A stretch of 64,000 nucleotides of DNA from Ariolimax columbianus. Its lineage: Eukaryota > Mollusca > Gastropoda > Stylommatophora > Arionidae. The translations under genes were made by a program, and so were the position numbers. Positions within the stretch are counted from its first letter, which is position 1, and each line of letters opens with the position of its first letter. Below are positions 42,671-52,312 of the stretch, piece by piece. The notes under the pieces were generated by a model that saw only the letters and a list, made by a program, of their open reading frames with translations, was not told the DNA's origin and did no database searches. The stretch lies in NCBI GenBank assembly GCA_036924085.1, contig JAVGWX010000004.1, positions 78,417,090-78,481,089 of the forward strand, read 5' to 3'.

Positions 42671-43035
42671 CGATGTATATACATATAAACAAATACTCTA
42701 TTTGGGGACAACGTTGCTTGCACAAACAGTTTATTATTCTTTCGTTTTGTTTCATATTTTGAATATGCATTTCATTTCATAAATAACATTGCATCACTTT
42801 CTGTAATATCAACCGATGCTGATGGTTGATTTTGTTTTTGAAATTGTGAGTTCATGGCTTTTAAACTCTCTTGTTGTGGCTAAACAATCTTCATGTGCAG
42901 TCGTTTTAAAGTAGCGTGTAAGTGTCCATACAGGCCCGAAGCAGTTAATTGCTTTGATGTCTTTTTCTTCAAGACAAACACAGTGTATAATTTACTACCT
43001 TTTGTAGATGCTAGAAAAATTCCTGATATTTTTGT
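42671..43035. other. Unassigned
   Basis: No gene recognised between SINE V and the CR1-like LINE. Confidence 0.3.
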
Positions 43036-43114
43036 TCTCATTAGTTAGACCTAGATTGGAGTACTGTGAACAGGTGTGGAGTCCTTATCGTAGAGGAGAT
43101 ATAAACATGCTGGA
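43036..43114 (+). pseudogene. CR1-like LINE, part 1 (split by element 1)
   Basis: Reads LVRPRLEYCEQVWSPYRRGD then INMLE, the same stretch as in the copies at 27.2 and 40.3 kb. It stops at the TSD word aaacatgctgga (43,103-43,114). The continuation is at 50,290. Confidence 0.9.
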
Positions 43115-43499
43115 GGGGAGTAAGGATTGGTACAGTTCTCACTAAAAAAATCAGAAATGCCTTTGCTGACGTACAGCCTCTGCCAATCAAGCCAACCGTA
43201 CCTTCTCGTGTGGTCATCTCGCTGAGTCCGGTGCTCCCCGTTTAAACTGACACGGCAATGGCGAACGGCGAGTATCCGGCGCTGACAAACCGGACTCCCT
43301 ATGCATGTAGGGATAAAATAGCAGGCTATCGGTGGGGTAACCCAAACAGAAACCATCAGGGGAGTGTGACCCCTCCGTCAGGTGCGGCAGATGGTAGGCC
43401 CACCGGCGCGTGGACATGACCCGATCCCTACCAAGGCCACACCCAGGGTGCTACCCTGGTTAAAAGAAAAGCAACTGAAGCCCGGCAGACAGTGTTTGG

Positions 43500-44062
43500 A
43501 TGATCCGGGACATGGATAGGAAGACTCTAAAACATCTCCCACCGAAGACGGAACATGCCGGCCAGAATGGCGTTGGTACCCAGAAATGGAAAAGGACATG
43601 TACGAATATACGGTTAATGAGTATGCTCAGATATATCACAAGACATGGGGCTGCCTCCGTGGACTGCCACCAGGCGGAGGCAGCGCCGGATCCCAAGCCT
43701 CGAAGGGATCCAGCCCAAGCTACCAATGACAGCTCTGCGTATCGGTGTACCAGGATTAAGCAGAGTAAAGATATTGGACTACACAACACTCTAAAGATTG
43801 CACAATGGAACGCAGAGGGGGTGATGGGGAAGAAGCTAGAACTGTACAATTTCCTGTGTGAGCACAAGATAGATGTCATGTGCATACAGGAAACACATCT
43901 AAATACAGGTCGACTATTTGGTATTAGGGGATATAAAACACACAGGTTGGACAGAGAGGGTCACAAAGGAGGTATCATCACATTAGTAAAAAACTCCATA
44001 GCTGCCACAGAAACCTCCAGCAGCATCAATGGGCCTGAACATCTGACAGTCAAAATACCTTT
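43500..44062 (+). pseudogene. Element 1 endonuclease, N-terminal half
   Basis: From about 43,790: LKIAQWNAEGVMGKKLELYN (Asn of the WNxxG motif) and HKIDVMCIQETHL (catalytic Glu). Then GIRGYKTHRLDREGHKGGII and VKNSIAATE. These are the first motifs of the APE-like endonuclease that nicks target DNA for priming. The frame from 43,500 to about 43,790 (rich in basic residues and Pro) is unrecognised and may be 5' UTR. The domain is cut by the 28-bp array at 44,063. Frame phase 0 here. Confidence 0.85.
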
Positions 44063-45290
44063 CCTCCCAGAACCACTACAAAATACATATCCTCCCAGAA
44101 CCACTACAAAATACATATCCTCCCAGAACCACTACAAAATACATATCCTCCCAGGACCACTACAAAATACATTTCCTCCCAGAACCACTACAAAATACAT
44201 TTCCTCCCAGAACCACTACAAATTACATATCCTCCCAGAACCACTACAAATTACATATCCTCCCAGAACCACTACAAAATACATATCCTCCCAGAACCAC
44301 TACAAAATACATTTCCTCCCAGAACCACTACAAAATACATTTCCTCCCAGAACCACTACAAATTACATATCCTCCCAGAACCACTTCAAATTACATATCC
44401 TCCCAGAACCACTACAAATTACATATCCTCCCAGAACCACTACAAATTACATATCCTCCCAGAACCACTACAAAATACATATCCTCCCAGAACCACTACA
44501 AAATACATATCCTCCCAGAACCACTACAAAATACATATCCTCCCAGAACCACTACAAAATACATATCCTCCCAGAACCACTACAAAATGCATATCCTCAC
44601 AGAACCACTACAAATTACATATCCTCCCAGAACCACTTCAAATTACATATCCTCCCAGAACCACTACAAATTACATATCCTCCCAGAACCACTACAAATT
44701 ACATATCCTCCCAGAACCACTACAAAATACATATCCTCCCAGAACCACTACAAAATACATATCCTCCCAGAACCACTACAAAATACATATCCTCCCAGAA
44801 CCACTACAAAATACATATCCTCCCAGAACCACTACAAAATGCATATCCTCACAGAACCACTACAAATTACATATCCTCCCAGAACCACTACAAAATACAT
44901 ATCCTCCCAGAACCACTACAAAATACATATCCTCCCAGAACCACTACAAAATACATATCCTCACAGAACCACTACAAAATACATATCCTCACAGAACCAC
45001 TACAAATTACATATCCTCCCAGAACCACTACAAAATACATATCCTCACAGAACCACTACAAAATACATATCCTCACAGAACCACTACAAAATACATATCC
45101 TCCCAGAACCACTACAAAATACATATCCTCCCAGAACCACTAAAAATTACATATCCTCCCAGAACCACTACAAAATACATATCCTCACAGAACCACTACA
45201 AAATACATATCCTCACAGAACCACTACAAAATACATATCCTCACAGAACCACTACAAAATACATATCCTCCCAGAACCACTACAAATTAC
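44063..45290 (+). repeat. 28-bp minisatellite inside the endonuclease domain, 43 units plus a partial
   Basis: Unit cctcccagaaccactacaaa plus atacatat, first at 44,063, last (partial, 24 bp) at 45,267. The difference, 1,204 bp, is exactly 43 x 28. Variants include aattacatat, ctcacag and ttcaaat, distributed in blocks that suggest higher-order duplication. Because 28 is not a multiple of three, the translation has a 28-residue period (LPEPLQNTYPPRTTTKYISS and so on) and no stop in the forward frames used. Flanking bases show the unit came from the element itself. Confidence 0.95.
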
Positions 45291-45675
45291 AAATTATTAC
45301 TGTTCCAATAGCAAAAACCTGGAACTAGATAGAATTCCCCTAGCCGATAAAAATCATATAGTTCTCGGGGACAGCCACTCTCCAAGTTGGGGCTACAACA
45401 CCATGGATACAAGAGGAGAGGAGGTGGAGGATTGGATGATAGAAAATCTTCTCATTCTAATAAACGAACCAGACACAGAGCCAACCTTTTACTCAAGATG
45501 CCGGAGAACACAGAGCACGCCTGACCTGGCAATGGCAACTGAGAACATCCAGAGGTGCACAAAAAGAGAGGTAATGGGGCAGCTTGGAGGAAGTGATCAC
45601 AAACCAGTCATGATCACAATAGCACATTTAGAACTACATATAAACAGAAAGAAGAGCCAGCTGGAGTTATAAAAG
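45291..45675 (+). pseudogene. Element 1 endonuclease, C-terminal half
   Basis: After the array: YYCSNSKNLELDRIPL, HIVLGDSHSPSWGYNTMDTR (the GD...H..WG motif, with the usual Phe-Asn after GD missing), RRTQSTPDLAMAT, and GGSDHKPVMITI (catalytic SDH). It is in frame phase 1, one step off the N-terminal half, as expected from 1,204 extra bases. The frame ends with a break near 45,660. Confidence 0.85.
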
Positions 45676-46089
45676 AGCAGACTGAAACCTCTACAAGCAC
45701 TTAACTGAAGACAAATTAAAAACACCCTTCACATCAATCAATGTAAGACGAAACACTACAACACTTACAAACATCATCACAGAGGCAGCGGAAAAATCAA
45801 TACCACGAGGCAGAAGACAGAGATATAAGTCTTTCTGGACCAGGGAGCTACAAGAACTGCATGACAGGGCTATCAAAACAAGAATCACTATGGAGCAAGA
45901 TCCATCAGACTTTAACATCATAGAACACAACAAACAGCAAGCTATATACAAGAAGGAAAAACTCGCTTGTGTCAGAAAAGGATGGCAGGACAACAGCATC
46001 CCTCAACATGGAGAAAGACACCACAAAACTTTGGAGTGAGGAGCCTAAATGAGGAGAACACCATCAGCCATGCAAAAACGGTACTTCAA
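45676..46089 (+). pseudogene. Element 1 linker between endonuclease and RT
   Basis: In a neighbouring frame: SWSYKRAD, a stop, NLYKHLTEDKLKTPFTSINV, ITEAAEKSIPRGRRQRYKSF, WTRELQELHDRAIKTRITME. This is the usual spacer seen between EN and RT in this LINE class. The frame then returns to phase 1 at SLNEENTISHAKTVLQESGK, where the 33-bp array begins. Confidence 0.75.
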
Positions 46090-47602
46090 GAGAGTGGCAA
46101 GACATATACAGGAAAACTTGATGAGAGTGGCGAGACATATACAGGAAAACTTGAAGAGAGTGGCAAGACATATACAGGAAAACTTGAAGAGAGTGACGAG
46201 ACATATACAGGAAAACTTGAAGAGAGTGGCAAGACATATACAGGAAAACTTGAAGAGAGTGGCAAGACATATACAGGAAAACTTGAAGAGAATGACGAGA
46301 CATATACAGGAAAACTTGAAGAGAGTGACGAGACATATACAGGAAAACTTGAAGAGAGTGGTAAGACATATACAGGAAAACTTGAAGAGAGTGACGAGAC
46401 ATATACAGGAAAACTTGAAGAGAGTGACGAGACATATACAGGAAAACTTGAAGAGAGTGACGAGACATATACAGGAAAACTTGAAGAGAGTGACGAGACA
46501 TATACAGGAAAACTTGAAGAGAGTGGCAAGACATATACAGGAAAACTTGAAGAGAGTGACGAGACATATACAGGAAAACTTGAAGAGAGTGGCAAGACAT
46601 ATACAGGAAAACTTGAAGAGAATGACGAGACATATACAGGAAAACTTGAAGAGAGTGACGAGACATATACAGGAAAACTTGAAGAGAGTGGTAAGACATA
46701 TACAGGAAAACTTGAAGAGAGTGACGAGACATATACAGGAAAACTTGAAGAGAGTGGCAAGACATATACAGGAAAACTTGAAGAGAGTGGTAAGACATAT
46801 ACAGGAAAACTTGAAGAGAGTGACGAGACATATACAGGAAAACTTGAAGAGAGTGACGAGACATATACAGGAAAACTTGAAGAGAGTGACGAGACATATA
46901 CAGGAAAACTTGAAGAGAGTGGCAAGACATATACAGGAAAACTTGAAGAGAATGACGAGACATATACAGGAAAACTTGAAGAGAGTGACGAGACATATAC
47001 AGGAAAACTTGAAGAGAGTGGTAAGACATATACAGGAAAACTTGAAGAGAGTGACGAGACATATACAGGAAAACTTGAAGAGAGTGACGAGACATATACA
47101 GGAAAACTTGAAGAGAGTGACGAGACATATACAGGAAAACTTGAAGAGAGTGACGAGACATATACAGGAAAACTTGAAGAGAGTGGCAAGACATATACAG
47201 GAAAACTTGAAGAGAATGACGAGACATATACAGGAAAACTTGAAGAGAGTGACGAGACATATACAGGAAAACTTGAAGAGAGTGGTAAGACATATACAGG
47301 AAAACTGGAAGAGAGTGACGAGACATATACAGGAAAACTTGAAGAGAGTGACGAGACATATACAGGAAAACTTGAAGAGAGTGACGAGACATATACAGGA
47401 AAACTTGAAGAGAGTGACGAGACATATACAGGAAAACTTGAAGAGAGTGGCAAGACATATACAGGAAAACTTGAAGAGAGTGACGAGACATATACAGGAA
47501 AACTTGAAGAGAGTGACGAGACATATACAGGAAAACTTGAAGAGAGTGACCAGACATATACAGGAAAACTTGAAGAGAGTGACGAGACATATACAGGAAA
47601 AC
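46090..47602 (+). repeat. 33-bp minisatellite in the LINE linker, 45 units plus a partial
   Basis: Unit gagagtgacgagacatatac plus aggaaaacttgaa. The first starts at 46,090 and the last partial one at 47,575: 1,485 bp, exactly 45 x 33, so no indel has accumulated. It encodes an 11-residue repeat (ESDETYTGKLE, ESGKTYTGKLE, ENDETYTGKLE) in the element's own phase 1. Five of six frames are open across it. Flanks show the source: VLQESGKTYTGK on the left and TYTGKQAANLLAAGF on the right read through as one ancestral unit. Confidence 0.95.
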
Positions 47603-49026
47603 AAGCAGCCAATCTCCTAGCCGCGGGTTTTACAGAAAACACCAAAATAAACATGCCCAAGGTAAGAGTTACAGAGGTGGAAAATGAACTAAAAAAGAGA
47701 AGGAAAAGGAAACAAAACAATGAGGATGTAATAAACAAGCTTTTCAGCATCCAAGAATTGAATTGGGCAATAGGAAAACTTAAGATGAAAAAGGCACCTG
47801 GGCCCGACGCAATAACAAATGAAATGATTTCACACCTGGGACCAATAGGCAGACAGTGATTCCTAGACCTGATAAACCAATTGTGGACTCAAGGATTGTT
47901 CCCAAAAGAATGGAAGGAGGCAGAAATAATCTCAATCCTCAAGAAAAGAAAACCAAAAGAAAACAAAACATGCTACCGTCCAATCAGCCTCCTTATCTGT
48001 CTGGGAAAGACAATGGAAAGGCTAGGGAACAATAGGATGCTAACTTTCCTTGAGAAAAACAAAATCCTGGACGAGTGCCAGTCTGGCTATAGAAAATACA
48101 GGAGTACCGACGACCAGACCGCTTATCTGACCCAGGAAATCGAAGATGCCTTTCAGAGGAAATGCAAACTATTGGCCACCTTCTTTGACCTGACTAAAGC
48201 TTTTCATAAAGTCTGGAAGAAAGGACTAATGCTAACATTAGCGGGCTGTGGAATAAGGAGGAAAATGCTTGACTGGATCAAAGACTACCTCCACTCACGA
48301 TGTGCGAGAGTCAGGCTGGATCAAAGACTACCTCCACTCACGATGTGCGAGAGTCAGGCTGGATCAAAGACTACCTCCACTCACGATGTGCGAGAGTCAG
48401 GCTGGATCAAAGACTACCTCCACTCACGATGTGCGAGAGTCAGGCTGGAAGAACACAAGAGCAAAATGGTCAAACTGCATGACGGGGTTCCCCAGGGAGG
48501 ATCACTATCCCCTACCTTGTTTATCCTCTTCATTAATGATCTGCCAAAACAGTTCAGACCACACATCCACAAGGCACTCCATGCGGACGACCTGGCCATA
48601 TGGACCCAGGCAGAAAACACTGGAACCGCAAAAGCAAGAATGCAGGAAGCAATTAATACAGGAAAGAAATGGGCAGACTCATGGGGTGTCACAAGAAACA
48701 AAAGCAAGACCCTCTCAACACTCTTCTCGCCAGAGCAGATCGACCTATATTTAGAAAATAGCCTACTTCCTAGAGAAAACAATCCTACATACCTAGGAAG
48801 GAGATATGACAAAAGATTTACATGGGGCCCACACATAGTGGACACTCAAAATGAGGCCACACTCAGACTAAGGCTGATGAAAAAACTGGCAGGGACAAAT
48901 TGGGACGCAGATGCAAACACAGTCAGACTGGTATACACTGGATACGTACGGCCAACACTGGAATATGGCATGGGGGCCTATACAACAGCGGCAAAGACCA
49001 ACCTATATAAACTAGACAAGGCATAG
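47603..49026 (+). pseudogene. Element 1 reverse transcriptase
   Basis: Order: INKLFSIQELNWAIGKLKMK, KAPGPDAITNEMISHLG, a stop at 47,857, LWTQGLFPKEWKEAEIISIL, YRPISLLICLGKTMERL, QSGYRKYRSTDDQTAYLTQE, ATFFDLTKAFHKVWKKG (catalytic Asp), the 43-bp repeat, KLHDGVPQGGSLSPTLFILF, ALHADDLAIWTQAENTG (ADD catalytic pair near 48,585), PTYLGRRYDKRFTWGPHI, RPTLEYGMGAYTTAAK. It stays in one frame despite two expansions. It ends at a tag at 49,024 but the same frame continues into RNase H. Confidence 0.9.
48273..48444 (+). repeat. 43-bp tandem repeat in RT, four units
   Basis: Units starting ctggatcaaagactacctcc lie at 48,273, 48,316, 48,359 and 48,402, and the last ends at 48,444. The single ancestral unit encodes WIKDYLHSRCARVRL, which lies between the palm Asp motif and the VPQG motif. 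Three added units make 129 bp, so the downstream frame is restored after 43 extra residues read in all three phases. Confidence 0.95.
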
Positions 49027-50247
49027 GATACCGGACTCAGAATTATTACCGGAGGTCTACGAAGCACCCCAATTAGAGAACTCAAAGTGGTAGCAGGCCT
49101 CCAGAGCCTCGGTGAGCGCAGAGAAGGAAAAATACTAAACCTGACAGAAAAATACAAGCGTATGAATAAACATCCAATGCAGGGAAAAGTCAATAAATTA
49201 ACAAAAAACCGCATTAAAAGAACAAGCTTCAATCATCTATCAAAAGCCTTTATAGCCAGGAACAGTGACATCATATCAAACTGTCCAACGACATGGGAAA
49301 TGATACAAGTATATGAAAATACAGACCAACAGCCCAACTTCACGGTGGAAGCGAAAATGCCAGGTATCGATAGAAAGGTGGAAGAATCAGACCATGCATT
49401 GAGAGAAAAAACCCTAAAGCATATTGGAGACGCCTATCTTCAACCCATGTGGATGCACGTCTACACAGATGGATCATCAGAGGAAGCATTGAGGAAAGGA
49501 GGGTAGAGACTTGTCATACTTCTACAGGATGGAACCGTTATAGAAAAAGCAAGTGTTGCCGGGGAGCCCTCGACAAATCTAAAAACAGAGCAACAGGCAA
49601 TAATTGAAGCAGTCAAACTATTGGATGAAAAGGGGTTAAAGGATAACAGAATAGTGTTTTTGTGCAACTGCATGGACATTTTGCAGGCCACACAAAGAGA
49701 ACCACGAAATAGTATGGAAAGGGAACTGATATGCCAGCTAAACAAACTCTCAGACCACAATAAAATCACCCTCCAGTGGATTCCAGCTCACTGCGACATA
49801 CCTGGGAATGAATGGGCGGACAGGCTAGTCAGGGAGGGAAGACAGAGAGAACAATTCACCCACCCAGTGTCACTGCCAGAAGTCAAGGCAAACATCCCAA
49901 AAAAATATAAACAACAGTGGATAGAGAGAACAAACAGTAAATACCCACAGGACCCAATCAACAGACTTAATAGGAAACAGTATACCACAATTTAAATTTT
50001 TCGCCTCAGAACAGGTTATTGCAGACTAAATGCACACATGCATAAAATGAAAGCACCACAGACTGCACAATGTACATTTCAGAGAGGACCCCAGACTCCA
50101 GAACACATCCTGCAAACATGTTCAGTGTACCAAGACTCCCGTGAGAAGATCTGGCCCGAGGAGAGAAACATACAAGACAAACTGTGGGGAACCATTGAGG
50201 ACCTGCGACTGACGTGTCACTTCATGGATGCAGCCTATCTAGTGGTA
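49027..50247 (+). pseudogene. Element 1 RNase H and Cys/His knuckle
   Basis: Same frame as RT: IITGGLRSTPIRELKVVAG, then HVYTDGSSEEALRKGG near 49,457 (first Asp), a stop at 49,504, LKTEQQAIIEAVKLLDEK (Glu), IVFLCNCMDILQATQREPRN, ITLQWIPAHCDIPGNEWADR (His and last Asp), INRLNRKQYTTI, a stop at 49,993, IFRLRTGYCRLN, CTFQRGPQTPEHILQTCSVY, IQDKLWGTIEDLRLTCHFMD. The third acidic position reads Asn (LCNC), where the related copy at 21.7 kb has Asp (VCDC). The knuckle lacks one of its usual Cys residues. Confidence 0.9.
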
Positions 50248-50289
50248 TAAAACGAGCATACGAAACCGAACGTAAAGAAGAAGAAAAAG

Positions 50290-50745
50290 AAACATACTGG
50301 AAAGGATACAAAGAAGAGAGACAAAACTGATAGTGGGATTCCAGAATTACAGTTACGAGGAAAGACTCAGAAAAACTTGCCTGCAGTGTCTAGAAAAGAG
50401 AAGAATTCGAGGTGACTTAATACAGGTTTAAAAGATAATCAAATGAAAGGTTAAATTGGACTGTAACATGTTTTTCAAAATGCAACCACCAACGAGAACA
50501 AGAGGACACAGATACAAATTAACTAAAGAAAGGTCCAGATTGGATATTAGGAAATATTTTTTTAGTCAGAGAGTGGCGAATGCTTGGAATGCATTTCCCC
50601 AGGAGGTAGTGGAGGCAGAGACAGCTAATTCATTTAAGAAAAGATTGGATGCGTATAGCTTTTAGAGCAGGGTAATGCAAATGTAACTGGTTGTCTACAG
50701 ACTCTGATGAGTCTTCTAAACCAGAATTAAAAACGTTAAGTCCAG
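50290..50745 (+). pseudogene. CR1-like LINE, part 2, with hairpin tail
   Basis: Resumes with NILERIQRRETKLIVGFQNY, SYEERLRKTCLQCLEKRR, then HRYKLTKERSRLDIRKYFFS, QRVANAWNAFPQEVVEAETA, NSFKKRLDAYSF and a stop. The tail is ctggttgtctacagactctg, atgagtcttctaaaccag (hairpin 50,687-50,724), ending aaaaacgttaag at 50,740. Same family as the 26.8 and 39.9 kb copies. Confidence 0.9.
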
Positions 50746-50984
50746 AGGGTTTACTTCTTTTTGTTGGAGGGAGTCCCTTTAGCTGACATTGTGTCAGGTT
50801 AGTTGTAGGGCTACTTCCTTACCATTCTGTCAGCTGGTACTGGAAACAACAGGTACGTTCCCAACATAGTCTGCATTGTGTTATCTTCCTACACGCATGC
50901 TTCTGTTTGCTGGTAGCCTTTTCATTTTAAATGTAAAAATTTATTTGATAGTTTAACAATATTGGATTTTCCCGAGAGGTCCGC
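50746..50984. other. Unassigned
   Basis: No gene recognised. Confidence 0.3.
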
Positions 50985-51375
50985 CAAGATATTTGTGTAT
51001 GGCAAGGACAAGAATAGCATCACTGCCCCACAGAGAACATGTCGTAAGAGGCGACTAACTGTTTGACATGGCATACCACCGGCCATTGGTAAGTGATTCG
51101 TTTAGCATAGATGGCACCTAATAGGCTGCTGGTCTACTTTGCTCTAGTGTTTGAGTCTATTAAGATGGACTTGCACATTGATTAACCACGCTCCGCGGAA
51201 CTTGTCCCAACGTAGTATATATAAGCTGCACGAGCCTAGCTCGATAAGCAGGAAATCCTCCTCCTGACTACATCCAACTCATACCAGAGCTGAGACCTGC
51301 ACAGGGTCATCTGTCACTGTAGAAGTACAGGTCGATTAAGAACTAAGAATAACATTGCATTTACTTGTAAAATAA
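50985..51375 (+). mobile_element. SINE V copy
   Basis: Landmarks: ggcaaggacaagaatagcat, gaacatgtcgtaagaggcga, agatggcacctaataggctg, agtgtttgagtctattaag, atggacttgcacat, ttaaccacgctccgcgg, taagctgcacgagcctagct, gacctgcacagggtcatc, gaagtacaggtcgattaaga. It parallels the minus-strand copy at 42.2-42.7 kb throughout. The part from agatgg to ttaaccac is common with SINE U. Confidence 0.8.
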
Positions 51376-51990
51376 AGTAAGATGGCCGCGTCCTTAGTGG
51401 CTGCGTGCTCGACTCTCCGGTGTTTGTGTCGAGTTTTCCGATGTTTGATGGTTCCTGTACGAATTATATTTCATAAATCCTTCACCAGGTGGTATCAGGG
51501 ACTTTATTCTATGGATTTGATGTGCATTCGAACTGTCATCCTGTTTGTTATGCTGAATTTCGCTGCATTTCATGCCTGGCTTAAGCCGCGAGAAACCAGT
51601 CTACGACGGAGCTCAACGTTCCGCTTGACCCCACACCAAAATTCAGTCCAGATTATCACTACTCAAGGACATTTCTGTTCGGACTGAAGCGGACTTCCTC
51701 CGCCGGAGGTTACACGATACCTCTACCAGCCTCGTATTCTCAGCACAGCTAGAGTCATGCTGACCAAGAGGTGGACACAGTAAGAAGTACAAACATTGGT
51801 CTAACACACTCCTCGCGGCACTCATCCCAAGGGTGCGGAGTACACGACTCCACCTGGGAGTCTGTAGGGATTTCGATCGAAACGATACGCACGAACACAG
51901 CCTCAACAATTGGACATGGTAGTGGTCAACCACCGTAACGGACCTTTGATGACTACGCAAACATTATTATTATTATTATTATTATTAAAT
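51376..51990 (+). other. Unrecognised unit with a 101-codon open frame and an (ATT)n end
   Basis: An open frame starts at 51,382 (aagATGgcc, a good animal start context) and runs to 51,687. It is hydrophobic in its middle (LYSMDLMCIRTVILFVMLNF). No homology is recognised, and there is no visible splice site logic. About 270 bp downstream the segment ends in nine ATT repeats (51,961-51,987), as retroposons often do. A retroposed or non-coding element seems more likely than a gene. Confidence 0.3.
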
Positions 51991-52094
51991 ACTTGTAATA
52001 GCAACATAACAAATGTTACATTTTCTTTAAACCAGAAATGGAGTTGAAAATTCTGACAATTCAGCTGATTGAAGTCAATTGTGAAAGTATTTAT

Positions 52095-52270
52095 AGTTTC
52101 TGTTTCTCCTTCTAAGAATCAACATCACTGCAATCAGGGCATACCCATAGGTGCTCAGTCACTGTCAGCAAATGATGCAGGGTCTAGATGCTGATGGTAT
52201 CTATAGCTCGCTGGTTGTACACTCACCTGCTCCGTTCTTTCATGCGCCCAACTCCGCTCAAACCTTCTTT
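52095..52270. repeat. Dispersed repeat shared with 2,070-2,225
   Basis: Shared words: ctaagaatc.ac.tc.ctgca, gggcatacccat, ggtctagatgctgatggt, tagctcgctggttgtacact, catgcgcc.aactccgctc. Function unknown. Confidence 0.7.
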
Positions 52271-52312
52271 GAAATATTGTTAGTTGCAAACACCTAAGCT
52301 GAGTGTGTAGCC

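Larger units (their letters stand above)
43115..50289 (+). mobile_element. Family H LINE, element 1: near full-length, 7,175 bp, in a CR1-like LINE
   Basis: It is bounded by aaacatgctgga (43,103-43,114) and aaacatactgga (50,290-50,301), a 12-bp TSD with one mismatch. The interrupted CR1-like frame resumes exactly across the site (INMLE then RIQRRETKLIVG). Order: GC-rich 5' region (43,115-43,790), APE-type EN, linker, RT, RNase H, Cys/His knuckle, and a GAAGAAGAAAAAG tail. No ORF1/gag with zinc knuckles is evident. About 2.8 kb of its length is tandem expansion: 28 bp x44, 33 bp x46, 43 bp x4. Without that it would be a roughly 4.3 kb element. Stops at 47,857, 49,024, 49,504 and 49,993 and breaks near 45,660 make it inactive. 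Confidence 0.9.

Noticed and set aside
44063..45290. CRISPR-like array (28-bp repeats)
   Set aside because: The units are contiguous with no spacers, lie in a eukaryotic retrotransposon and derive from its coding sequence.
46045..47750. Three long minus-strand open frames and a second plus-strand frame over the 33-bp array
   Set aside because: They exist only because the repeat unit lacks stops in five frames. Only the phase matching the LINE flanks has a biological basis.
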